This document shows positions 1 through 12,000 of a stretch of DNA of 64,000 nucleotides, one piece after another. This DNA is from Stieleria marina (GTDB taxonomy: Bacteria; Planctomycetota; Planctomycetia; Pirellulales; Pirellulaceae). The notes under the pieces were generated by a model, which saw only the letters and a list, made by a program, of their open reading frames with translations, did not search any database and was not told the DNA's origin. The translations under genes and the position numbers were made by a program. The number at the start of each line of letters is the position of its first letter. The stretch's first letter is position 1. The stretch covers positions 4,526,001 to 4,590,000 of the forward strand of contig CP036526.1 in assembly GCA_007741555.1 (NCBI GenBank), written 5' to 3'.

Positions 1-3000
1 TTGTCGTAGGTTGCTGAAACTCGATAGGGAAGCGGAGTTTCAAACGGAACGAAGTTTTCATCGCCAACACCGGTCGGCCCCGTGATGTCAACGGTATCGC
101 CTGCATTGGCACCCAAGTTGTCCAAGTTAAAGACGATCTCATCCGCGATCTCGCCAAACTCTTCTTCCTCCACACCCGCTCGCAACTCGAACGCGACGAA
201 TGAGGTTGGATTGGGGAGGCCGAGATCATAATCGGCAAACTCAGGTACTTCTCCACCGCTGGTGACGTCTTCGGTGTGGCCAAAGTAACCGCGGAAGCGC
301 TCGATTAGATCCGTCAGTGCCGTCTCCGCGGTCGCCAGATTTACGCCGGCGTCGGCGACGATTCCTGATCCCGCATCGCCGCCTAGCAATCCACCCAACG
401 CACTAAAGAACAAATTGACGTTATCGGAGGTTGGCGTCGCCGTTGGTGGCACGTCTTCGGCTCGCAACAGGCCGACATCCGCCAGCGCTTGCAAGAACAG
501 GTCTGCAAACGCTTCGTTATCGCCTGCGATCGAAACCAATGACGAAGGTGCATCGTCATCGTCGAGGATTGCATCACGTAACCGAGCGGCTTCGCCGCGT
601 TGATAGTCGAGATACTGGCTACTTGTTAACGGGGTCGCGGACGCAGTGACGTAGAAATCAAACGATAGAGCTGCCTTATCCTCATCTGAAAGTTCCTTCA
701 AGAAATTCGGGTTCGTTTCCAGTAGTTCACGTATACCGGGATAGATCGTCACCAAACTGCCAGTCTCGGTCACTCCGGACGCTGGCAAGTCAAATGCCAC
801 CGCTCGGGCAGTGAGAACGCCATCCAAGTTCAACTCAGGAACGATGCTGGATGTATCAAACGTTGAAACTGAATCAAACAGCGGAGAGATGGTTCCTTCG
901 TCACCGCGCAGGCCTGAAATGAACTCAATCGCCGGGCCGGGAATCAAGCTAGGAAGTTTGTTCTTGATGTTGGGAAACGCGTATTCGATGATCGAATATG
1001 GCGTGTCGACATTAGCTAGGTTTTGAGTAGCAAAGCCGTAGGCACCAGATTCACCAAGTCCGATCACGCTTGGACCGCCGACACCGACGTTGATTTCCAA
1101 CGGATCAGCGGATTCGATTTGGAACCGGTACGGATCAATGGCGACTCGGCCATCGGGATGCAGCACCTGAACGTCATAGAGCCCGTGCGGGGCATCGCGC
1201 AAATCGAAGACCGCGATGATCTTGGTTGCATCGACGCGATTGACCGAGACGGGCGCGAACTCGGCAAAGGTTGGACGGACTAGCCGTACGGCTGCTTGCT
1301 CGGGGAATTCAGCACCGCTGATCGTCACGGTCACATAGCGATCATCTCCGCCCGAATCGGGTGTGACGCCTGTAATGCCAAAGGAAATTCGTGTCGCATT
1401 GAGCTCGACGGGATACTCGACTCGGGTATTTGGATCGTAGACTCCATCTTCTAAGTCAATTCGTACGCCGGCGCGAGCCAAGATGAAGTAGCGACCGCCC
1501 AGCGTTTCAGGAATGACAAGCGACTGATCGGGTTTGAGATATCCCTGGTAGGCTGCATCAAAATCGAACGGACGCGGCAGCGCTTCGTGTTTTGCGTACA
1601 GTTCGTGTGAGCCAACATCGGCGACACTATCCAGATCAACGCGAATCGTTTGGCCGGGCGATGTGTCGAGTTGGAACAGTCGCGAAACCCCAGAAGCGAG
1701 TTGATCCGCCAGTGGGATGTCCAACCGCAACAGCGGCACCGTGACATTGATCGCATCGGCCGAGGGCAGATCGTTGTTGCGATTGTTTTCGCCCTCGAAC
1801 ACGTCATCAAAGATATCAGTGCGAACGATCAGTCGGTAATCGCCGGGCAGCGTTGCGGGAATCTCAAAATCGAGTGATGCGGTATACGTATCGCCGGGAT
1901 TCAGCGTGCGAATGTCTAACGGATCAACACGACCAACCAGCAAATCGCCAACATCCCAGACGTTGTCTGCCGACAAATACACTGCGTCTGCGATTCGGGC
2001 TCGGGCTCGTTCGTCACCCGTGTTCTGAACCGTCCATCCCACCGAGACGACGTCGCCGACTTGGCCCGATGATGGTGCCGCGACGTCGATGACTTGCAGG
2101 TCCGACGGTGGCGGCACAACGATCAGCATCGGAGTTTCGCTGACGATGATGTTGTTGGTTTCGTCGGCTTCCAGCACTTCACCATCGGGACGTGACGCCC
2201 TGGGAACGTCAGTCGCGACGATCACGTAATAGTCACCGACCAAGCCGCGCGGCACACGGATAGTGTTCGTGATCGAGCCCGTTTCGCTGGGTGCTAACGG
2301 GTCGACGCGACTAATTTGCTGGACATAGTGATCGCTGGACACATCCAGGAATCGGTCGCGAGATAGGTAGACTCGGTCGAAATACGGAGTCTGCCGGTCG
2401 GGAACCTGCCCACCATCGTTGCTGTAGACATAGGTGTAAGTGAAATCGCTGCCAACTTCCACGGTCGCGTCGTGCGAAAGCGTGTCGATGACCAAATCTG
2501 GCGATGGGACACGCGTGACGGCCAGCGGAAACAATGCTTGGTTGTTTCCTTCGCCATCAAACTCCAACACCTCGTCCTTGGTCTGTCGCGATCGCGTGGG
2601 GCCTTCGGCTTCAGGATAGGGGAGAGGTCGACCGTATCCTCCCTTAGCGAATGTTGAATCGGTGAAGGCAATCAGATTGAAATCGCCGCCGATGTTGTCT
2701 GGGATGCGGACCTGAAATTCGACGTCGTAACTTTCGCCGATTCCGAGCACTTCATTGTGCTTGAGAAAACCTAATTGGATGTCGTAGGCGTCCGTTGACG
2801 TATCCGTGGACAAGAACACTCGATCTGTCCAGCTATCAACACGAGTCTGCCTGGTACCTGAGTTCGCAACTGTGAAGGTAACGTCCAACACGCTACCGCT
2901 ATCGGGATCGACCGGGACGGCGGCAAGATTGCTGATCGTCAGATCAGGTTCGGCGTACTCGATTTCGATAGGGTTGCTGACTCTGAAATTGTTGTCCTTG

Positions 3001-6000
3001 TTCCCGTCTTCCCACGGTTTGTCCTCCAGAGCCTCGATCCAGTCCGGCCACGCGCTGGGGTTCCATCGGTTCAACACTGGGTTACCGCGACTGATCCCGA
3101 TGTTGGTGAAGACATGTGCGTACCAAGTGCCGCTGCTACCCGGTGGCGAGGACACGACGAGGCTATCGGTGTAGGTTTCGTCGGGGCCAAGCGGTTCGTC
3201 AAAGACGTGGACTTTGGATCCAACATAGACGTCGCGGCTGGCGTCATAGACTTCGTCTTTGGACAGAAAGACGTATTGGCGGACTGAATCAGTATCAGCG
3301 GCGGTCGCGTAGTCGCCTTCATTGCGAACGGTCCAGCGAACGGTGATGGGTTCGCCGGATTTGCTGGTCGGCGTCGCGGTAACTTCTTCCATTACCAGAT
3401 CGGTCAGCGCGTCTACGACGGGCAGATCCGCTGAGCCGACGTTGTTGTCGGTGAAGGGGCCTTCGTAGACCAACTCCAGAGTATTCGTCGGGCCGGCAAG
3501 GATCGCACGAAGTTCCGATTGTGAGAACTTTTGCAGGTCACTGATTTTGATTTCGCCGAGCGGTTTGCCCGTCGCTGCTTCGACGCGTTGCAAGACTGCT
3601 TTGACTTCATCTAAGAACTTGTCTTCTTCGGTGAGCGCGATTCTTGGATCAACGTTGGTGCGAACCAGAACGTGTTGGCCTTGGGCCGTCGGTGGCAGAG
3701 TGAACTCGGCGTCTTGAGTGTACGACTGACCGGGTTGCAGACGACCGGAATGCGGTAGGGCAAAGACGAGTTGATCGCCGGTGTCCCAGACGTCGTCTTC
3801 GGAAACGTAAATTGCGTCGGCCCAATTCTCACGATCCGTTGCGGCCGTTCCAATGTTGTCAACTGTCCAAGTCAGCGACAGTTTTTCGCCGCCAACGATT
3901 TGCAGAGCGTTCCCATCGTCGTCGGTCGGCACCGTGACCGTTGAAACTCGAAGGTCGGCCGGTGGCGTCAATAGAATATTGATTGGCGTGCTGCCGTAGT
4001 TGCTGCCGTCGATGTCGTTAGGTGCGTCGGGATTCACATTCGATGCGAACGCGTTTTCGTAAACGCCTCCGTAACCGTCAGCGTAGACAGTCAAGAAGTA
4101 CTGACCGGTCAAACCCGTCGGGACATTCACGGTCGTCTCAGCTTCATAGCTATCACCGATCTCAAGCACTCCGCTGTGCCGGAATGTTCCAACTAGTCGG
4201 TCACCACGACCAGGTTTAGGACCGTCTTTGCCGAGCGTCAACCAAATCTGATCGGTCCAAGACCCCGGGTCGGTTGGGCCAGCACCCAAGTTTGACACGG
4301 CGTACCTGACCGTGAACGAGGAATCATCAAACGCATCGCCGGGGCCTTGGATGGATGTGACGACCAAGTCGGGCGGTGGCACGGGGTTAGCATCAATCGC
4401 CACGGCTTTCGCATCACGATTGTTGTTTTCACTTGGGAACTCATCGACTTGGCTGCGTGCGTCGGTCTCCACCAGAACGAACCAGTTTCCTGATATCGCA
4501 CGCGGGATTAGGAAACTTGCCGTGGTCGAGTATTCCGTGGAAAGTCCATTGGGCGATCCGGGGAACCCGAGCGCCGAACCGTTGTCCAATTCACCTAGCA
4601 AAAGTGCGCCGGACGTACTGCTGGACGAAGACGAAAGCCAAACACGATCTTTCCATCGGCTACCGGCCGACGGAGTGTCGGCGGTGCCAAGGTTTCGGAC
4701 TCGGAATTCAACATCCAAAATCGTGCCCGCCGTGATCGCGGCTGGATAATCGCTTTGGACCGTGACCTGCAAGTCGGGTCGCGGCTTCAGATTGATTTGA
4801 AACGGCTCTGAAAAACCGGTATTGAGTAGATTGTCGGTTTCAAAGATCACGTCGTCGGTGTCGGTTTCGACAAAGAATCGAAACTGACCGGTCGTTCGCG
4901 GAAGCAGCACGATTTCGGTGCGCGTGATCGAGATGCCCGATTCCAACGGATCGTCAACCGTGTAATTGCCAAACTGGTAGGTTTCGTCACCGCCGGTCGA
5001 TTGCAAGAACAGCTTGTCTCGCCATCCGGTTTCGGTCGTTTCGCCCTGGTTCTCGATCGTCCAGGTGACTTCGACCTGCGAACCGTCAGCAAACTCAACC
5101 GCATCGCCGATCGAAACATCTGTCACGACCAGATCTGCGTTGGGAGGCGGGACCAAGAACACGTCAATCGCTTCGCTGCGAGCTTGATTACCACCGCCAC
5201 CGACGGGGTCGTCTTCAAGGGAAACGTTCGAGTCGAAAACGAACTCGTTCGGTCCACCGGTGCGGACGAATACGTAGTGCTCGCCATCGGTGGTTCGAGG
5301 CAGCACGAAGTTTTCGGTTCGAGTGTACGAATCACCCAAGGCCAACGCGCCGCCACGCGTGCTGCTGCCGATCAGCCTCAATCCCGTCGCGCCGGTCGGA
5401 TCTGGCGATATGTAAACGAAATCGGTCCAAGAATCGCGGTCTGTCGTTGCGATCCCACGATCCGCGTTGTTTCGCACAGTCCAGGTCACTTCCAACGACT
5501 GGCCTGAAACCGGATCGCCAGCCGTGCTGACTGAGTCAAGGATCAAGTCGCTGAAGGGCGTGCGAGAAACATCGACAAAGTGGTCCGGCGAACCGACGTT
5601 CGACGCGCCATCAGCCAATTCAAACACTTCATCGGTCGCATCGGTTTGCACGAACAGCGTAAATCGACCTTCGGTCCGATTGGCAAGCTGGATGATCTCA
5701 GTTCGCGAATATTCAGCGTCGACCGGGACCAATCCAGAATGCGTGTACTCGCCTAAAACAATGTCGTCGGCATCGCCCAGAATGTCGTCGGTGGACAGAA
5801 CAACGCGATCTGTCCAAGTACTGACGCGGCCTGGTCCAGCGCCGGCGTTCCTGACCGACCAGGACACCGTCAAGTCAACCGGGTCGCCGACGATCAGTTC
5901 CGGTGCGACAACTTGCGTGACCGTTAGGTCGGCATAGGGGAACAGTGAGATCTCGACGGCTTCGCTTGCCGCCATCGCTGTTTCCTCGCCGTCACCTTCA

Positions 6001-9000
6001 TTCACGTTGTTGTTGGAGTCAGTGGCAACGATGAAGTGGTAGGGTCCAGAGACAGCATCAGGAAGTTGGACCGAAAGAGACCTCGCCAGCGCGCCGTCGA
6101 CGGCCAAGTCCGCCGTGTTTGGAAGTTCGCCCAACAAAACGTCGTCATCGGACAGTTCCGTATCGGTGGAAAGGTAAACGGCGTCGGTCCAGTCATTGAT
6201 TGCTACCTCGTCGCCATCGTTGGCAATGTCCCAAGTCACCGTCACGGATTCACCGCTAACCGGGCTTTCGCCAGCGCCGATCGTAACATTGCTGGCGATC
6301 AGGTCGGGCAGCGGAGCGACGCTCACGTTCATCGTGCCATTTGATGAAGTCGTATTGTTGTCCTCTGCCGATGGCTCATCGACCACATTGGTCGCATCGG
6401 TGCGCACGATGATGTAGTAGTTACCTGCAGCGACTGATGCGGGAATCACCAACGACTCCGTCATTGTGTAAGAAGCATTCGACGCCAGCGAACCATTGTG
6501 CATGACGCTGCCCAAAAGCACGTCGCTGCCAAAGTCGGGGTCGCTGGACAGGTAAACTCGATCCACCCACGTGGTCGCAATCGTGGTCGCGGTCCCGTCA
6601 TTGCGAACTCGCCACGTCACGTCAATCGAATCGCCAATGAATCCATTCTCGGGAAGCGAGATCGCATCGACGATCAGGTCGGCTGGCGGATCGGCGACCG
6701 CGATTTCGATGGGCTGGCTAAAGGTATTGTTGGCATCGCTGACTTCAAAGACTTGGTTTGATGAATCAGTGCGAACCAAGATGAAGTAGTCGCCCTGAAT
6801 GCCAAACGGGATCTCAACATCGACGGTGCCCGTGTAGGTATCCCCGTCGACCAAATCAGCGTCGCGCACCAGCGTCTGCAATTGAATGTCACCGGCGTTC
6901 CCGTACACATCGTCCTCAGACAAAACGATTCGATCAGTCCACGGATTCACGGCCGCCGTGTCACCGATGTTCTGCACATCCCAAGTTAAAGAGATGACAT
7001 CGCCATTCTGTGCAGCATTTGGGACGGAAAACAATTCTAAGGACAAGTCCGGCGCATCGAAGACGACTGTCGCAGTGAAGGTGTCTTCATCGGCTTCGCC
7101 AAACACTTCGTCGCCATCTTGGTTCATCGCGTTACCCGACGGATCAAAAATATCGGGACCGATGATCAGCGAGTAATCACCGAGGGTGGATTGTGTCGCA
7201 AAGGAAATACGAACCTTGTTCATGTCCATGCCAACGACTTGGCTGACCGGAACAACGCCATTGGGTCCGACCATCGATACGTCTTGCGGCGTGAAAGTCG
7301 CCAGGTCGATGTCCTCGTTGAAGACGACGTCTATAAACGTGTAAGGCCGCGAAACAAAGTCGGGCGTGTACGACAGCATTCTTGGTCCACCGGAATCGAT
7401 GGCAAAAGAAGTGTTGAACACGTCTTCGCTTGCTTCGCCCCCAACACCATCTTGGTCCTGGTCCATCGCGGTTCCCGACGTGTCCGTCAAATCGGGGCCA
7501 ATTGCGATTTGATATTCACCAGCAACGTTGATTGGATCAAACGAAATCGTATACGTCAGGTTTTCATCAAAAATGATGCCCGTGATCGGGACACTGCCAT
7601 CGGGGCCAGTCAGCACCACTTCGGCGGCGGTAAACGTCGACAGATCGATCAGTTCGCTGAAGGTGATATCAACCGAGGACAAGGGCGCGGGCTGAGTTCC
7701 CGTTGGCGAGAAATCAGTGACTGATGGGCCAGCTTCGGAGATGCTAATCGACGACAAGTATCGATCGTCGAGCTCGCCAGGGATCGCATCGCCGTCGCTG
7801 TCCATCAGCGTTCCGCCGACGTCACTGATACCAGGTCCAACAATGATGTCGTAGCGCCCATCGGCGGTGCTCCGCGTCAAATTAATACGATAGGTCGTGT
7901 CGTTGATTTTTTCGATGCCCGTCGCTTCCACCGGTCCGGTTGGTCCGCTAACGCGAACATCGCCCGTGGAGAAACTTCCTTGGTCAATCGGGACGTTGAA
8001 CGTGACTTCAAACGATTCCAATGCGCCGACTTGAGTATCAACAGGTGACTGAGAAACGATTCGCAGCGGTTGCCGGTCGACGGTGATCGTGCTGACGTAC
8101 GCATCGGCCGGCTCACCGCCAGTACCATTGTTACTCTGGTCATGCAAGTTTCCAGAAACGTCGCGCGCGGTGGGTTGGACTACCAGTTCGTATTCGCCGT
8201 CAATTGGCTGCGGCGGAAAGAACAGTCGAAAGGTCGTGTTGGTGTCATCGACTGCTTCCACACCCAGGGTGCGAATAGGGTTAGTAGGCAGCACCGGATT
8301 GGTTTGTAATTGCAAGCCATCGCTGGCACCAACTAACTTGAACGCGTCGACATCAAAGTCGGTGAACTCACCTTCGGCCGCCGAGAGTTCAAAACCGGAC
8401 GCGCCCGTCAATTCAAACATCACGAATCGCAGCGGATAGTCGCCCGCAGCAGCGAAATCAAACGTCACCAAATCGGTCGCGAATCGTCGGCCCGTGGTTT
8501 GATCGGTTTGGAAATCGCCAATGGTTAGTCCGTAGCCGTCATCGGACCCGATCGCAAACGTCCACAGGCCTGCGGTCGGGATCGTCACCGTTGCGGTTGC
8601 TTCCATCGCCAAGTAGTGGTCGTTGGCAGCAGTCTCTAGCGGGTTCAACCGATCGTCCGCGAAATGCTGTCCTTCGGGACCGTAATTGATCACGGCAACA
8701 TTTTCAGTCGCAACTCTTCCTGGAAGATTCGGGTTGGCCAATAACGCTTCGGCACCTGCCAGTCCCGAGAACGTTCCTAATGAATCAATGCCGCGAACAC
8801 TGAAACCGCTGATCACGGCATCCGGATCGTAGGCGTCGCGGGCGGCGACACCTGCTTCATCAAACAAATCAACGTCGCTTGCGGTCAACGTGGACGGATC
8901 AATCGGTTCATCGAACGTGACCGTGACGCTACTGAGCACCGATGATGTCGTGCCGCTGGGTGTCTGAGAGATAATTCGCGGCCCGGTCTTGTCCACAACG

Positions 9001-12000
9001 ATCGAACCTTCAAAGACATCATCAACCGGTTCGCCGGAGGTCCCGTCTAGGTCTTGATCCATCGCGAGTCCCGAAGAACCAAGGATCTGAGGTCCGACTG
9101 ATAGCGTGTAGTTTCCGGGATTCGTCAGTTCGGCGGTGAGAGTGACTTCGATTGTTCGGTCGCTGGTAACAACGACTGATTCAATGCCCACGGTTGCCGG
9201 TCCGCTGAATGAAAAGTCGGAGATGTTGACCGAGTCAGCAACGATGGGCGAATCAAACGTCACCAGCAAACGATCGATCGGTGAAATGAGATCGATCGAA
9301 CCGCTGTCGCGAAGCGATACGATTTCGGCGTCACTGACACTACGTTCGACAATCGAAATTTCATCGATCAAACCGGTGATTGGACTCGCACCGATGAAAG
9401 AGTTGCCGCCAATGCTGGTGCCCAATGGAGTGGGCGCGTATGGATTTGCGAAGTCTTCGGTGGCCTGTTGAACGCCATTGATGAACAGAAAAATCTCTGA
9501 ACCGCGTACGGTGGCGGCGACGTGAGTCCAAGTGTCAACCGTGGCCGCGACGCCGCTGTCCAGAATGCCACCGAACGATGCGGCAGCGTAGTTGCCATCG
9601 TTAATCAAAATCCCCCAATCGGTGCCGGCGTTCGTGATCCCGGCGATGCTAATACGTCCGGTATCGGGCACTTCCGCGGGATTGACCCAAGCCGCAACCG
9701 TCCAATCGCTCTCGGGTGCCCATGCACCCAGGTTGACCCGTTTACTTCCGTCAAATTGGAAAGCGTTTCCACCCAGCCGACCGGCGCCGTAGGTGGGTGT
9801 TGCGGTAAAGAAACCGTTGCGAGTCCCCGACTGGTCCAACGCATCTCCATCAGCCTCGTAGCGATGATGCAGCGGCGTCGGAATCGGCGTCAATCGTTCG
9901 ACAGCGGTGACGCGCGGGCCAAGCGGACGTGGTGGAATCGACAAGAACGAACCGTAATCGACATAGTCGCTGACGGAAACGCCCAGCGGATTGTCGTTGA
10001 CGACTCCATCGGCGCCCGATGGATCATGTGGGCCGCCAGGATGTCCCCAGAAATTTCCGGTGAAGTCTGCGCCGGCAAATTCAGTGTCGTTGTGCTGAAC
10101 CGCGACATCACTCTGGCCAACGAAACTGCTTCCTGACACAGTCGCTGATCCATTGCCAAGAACAAAGACGCCACGGTTTCCGCCGAGGAAATCCGAATCA
10201 GTGATGGTGACGCTGCTATTGCTGACGCTAACAGCATCGGTACCGTTGCCACTGAAAACGACTCGGCTGAGCGTGGGATTGCCACTGTTAAGCTCGATGC
10301 CTTCGGCCCTACCCGACGCAATTCGAACATCGGAGAACGTCGTGCTTCGCTCTTCGATCCCTCCGGAAGCCTCATTGATGATGAATTGCCCTTCGTTACC
10401 TGAACCGGCGTATCGAACATCGACATGCTGGAAATTCGAATTGCCGTCGTACACATAGATCGTCCGCCAATCGCCAGGGCTGGGGGCCGTGGCGTTGCCG
10501 TCAGCGTTGGAATCGCCACCGGCGGTATCGTCCCGATCTGATGTGATGACGATCGGATCCTCAGCGGTCCCCTCGGCAAGTATCGGCCCTGTGTTGGCCC
10601 ACAAGTTGTCGCCGCCTAATAGTTTGACCACGCTGCCCGGTGTGATTGTTAGCGTTCCTGGTTCGTTGACGACTGTGGTCCCGATGTGGATCGGCAGGCC
10701 ATCAAAATCCCAAACTCGATCGGACGTGATCGTACCGCCCGCCAGATCAACTCGGTCGCCGCCAGCGTTGCCGCGTGCGGTCACCCCATCGTAGATAGGC
10801 TGCGATGCAAACCGTTGCTCAATAGCAACACCACCGTTATCAGTGATGACCACGTTCTGAAAAATTGGATTGCCGCTAATCGCATCGATGCCGTCTGACC
10901 GTCCATCAGTGATTTGGACATTGGTGAACGTTGCACTTTGCTCTTCCAGCCCGCCGGACGCCTCATTGATGACGAACTGTCCCTCACTGCTCCTACCAGC
11001 GTATCGAACATCAACGTGCTCAAATTTTGACTCGCCGTCGTAAACATAGATCGTACGCCAATCGCCGGGACTGGACGACGTGGCATCCGCATCGGCATTG
11101 GAGTCTCCACCGACGGTATCGTCCAAATCTGACGTAATCACGATTGGATTCTCAGCGGTGCCTTCGGCCGAAATTGCGCCCGTGTTGGCCCACAAGTATT
11201 CACCGCCAAACAGCTTGACCACGCTGCCCGGCGTGATGGTCAGCTTTGCTGGGTCGTTCACGACCGTCGTTCCGATGTGAATCGGTAGACCGCCAAAGTC
11301 CCAGACACGATCGGACGTAATTGTACCGCCGGCCAGGTCAACTCGGTCACCGCCTGAGTTGCCGCGCGCGGTCACACCGTCGTAGATAGGCTGGGATGCA
11401 AAGCGTTGTTCAATTGCAACACCTACGTTGTCGGTGATGACAACGTTCTGGAAAACTGGATTGCCGGAAATCGCATCGATACCGTCTGACCCGCCTTCGG
11501 AAATACGAACATTGGTAAACGTTGCACTTCGCTCTTCAAGTCCGCCGTTTGCTTCATTGATGAAAAGCTGTCCCTCGCTGCTTCTACCAGCGTATCGAAT
11601 ATCGACATTCTCAAAATTTGTCTCGCCATCGTAAACATAGATCGTCCGCCAATCGCCTGGGCTCGGTGTCGTGGCGTCGCCATCGGCGTTGGAGTCTCCA
11701 CCGACGGTGTCGTCCAACTCCGACGTAATCACGATTGGGTTGTCAGCGGTACCTTCCGCCAGGATCTCGCCTGTATTGGCCCACAGGTAATCGCCACCGA
11801 GCAGTTTGACCACACTGCCCGCCGTGATCGTTAGACTTCCAGGATCATTGACGGTGGTTGTTCCGATGTGAATCGGCAGGCCGTCAAAATCCCAGACGCG
11901 GTCAGTCGTAATCGTGCCACCAGCAAGCGCAACATGATCGCCACCGGCATTGCCACGAGCCGTGACCGAATCATAAGTTGGCGTGGAAGCAAAACGGTGA

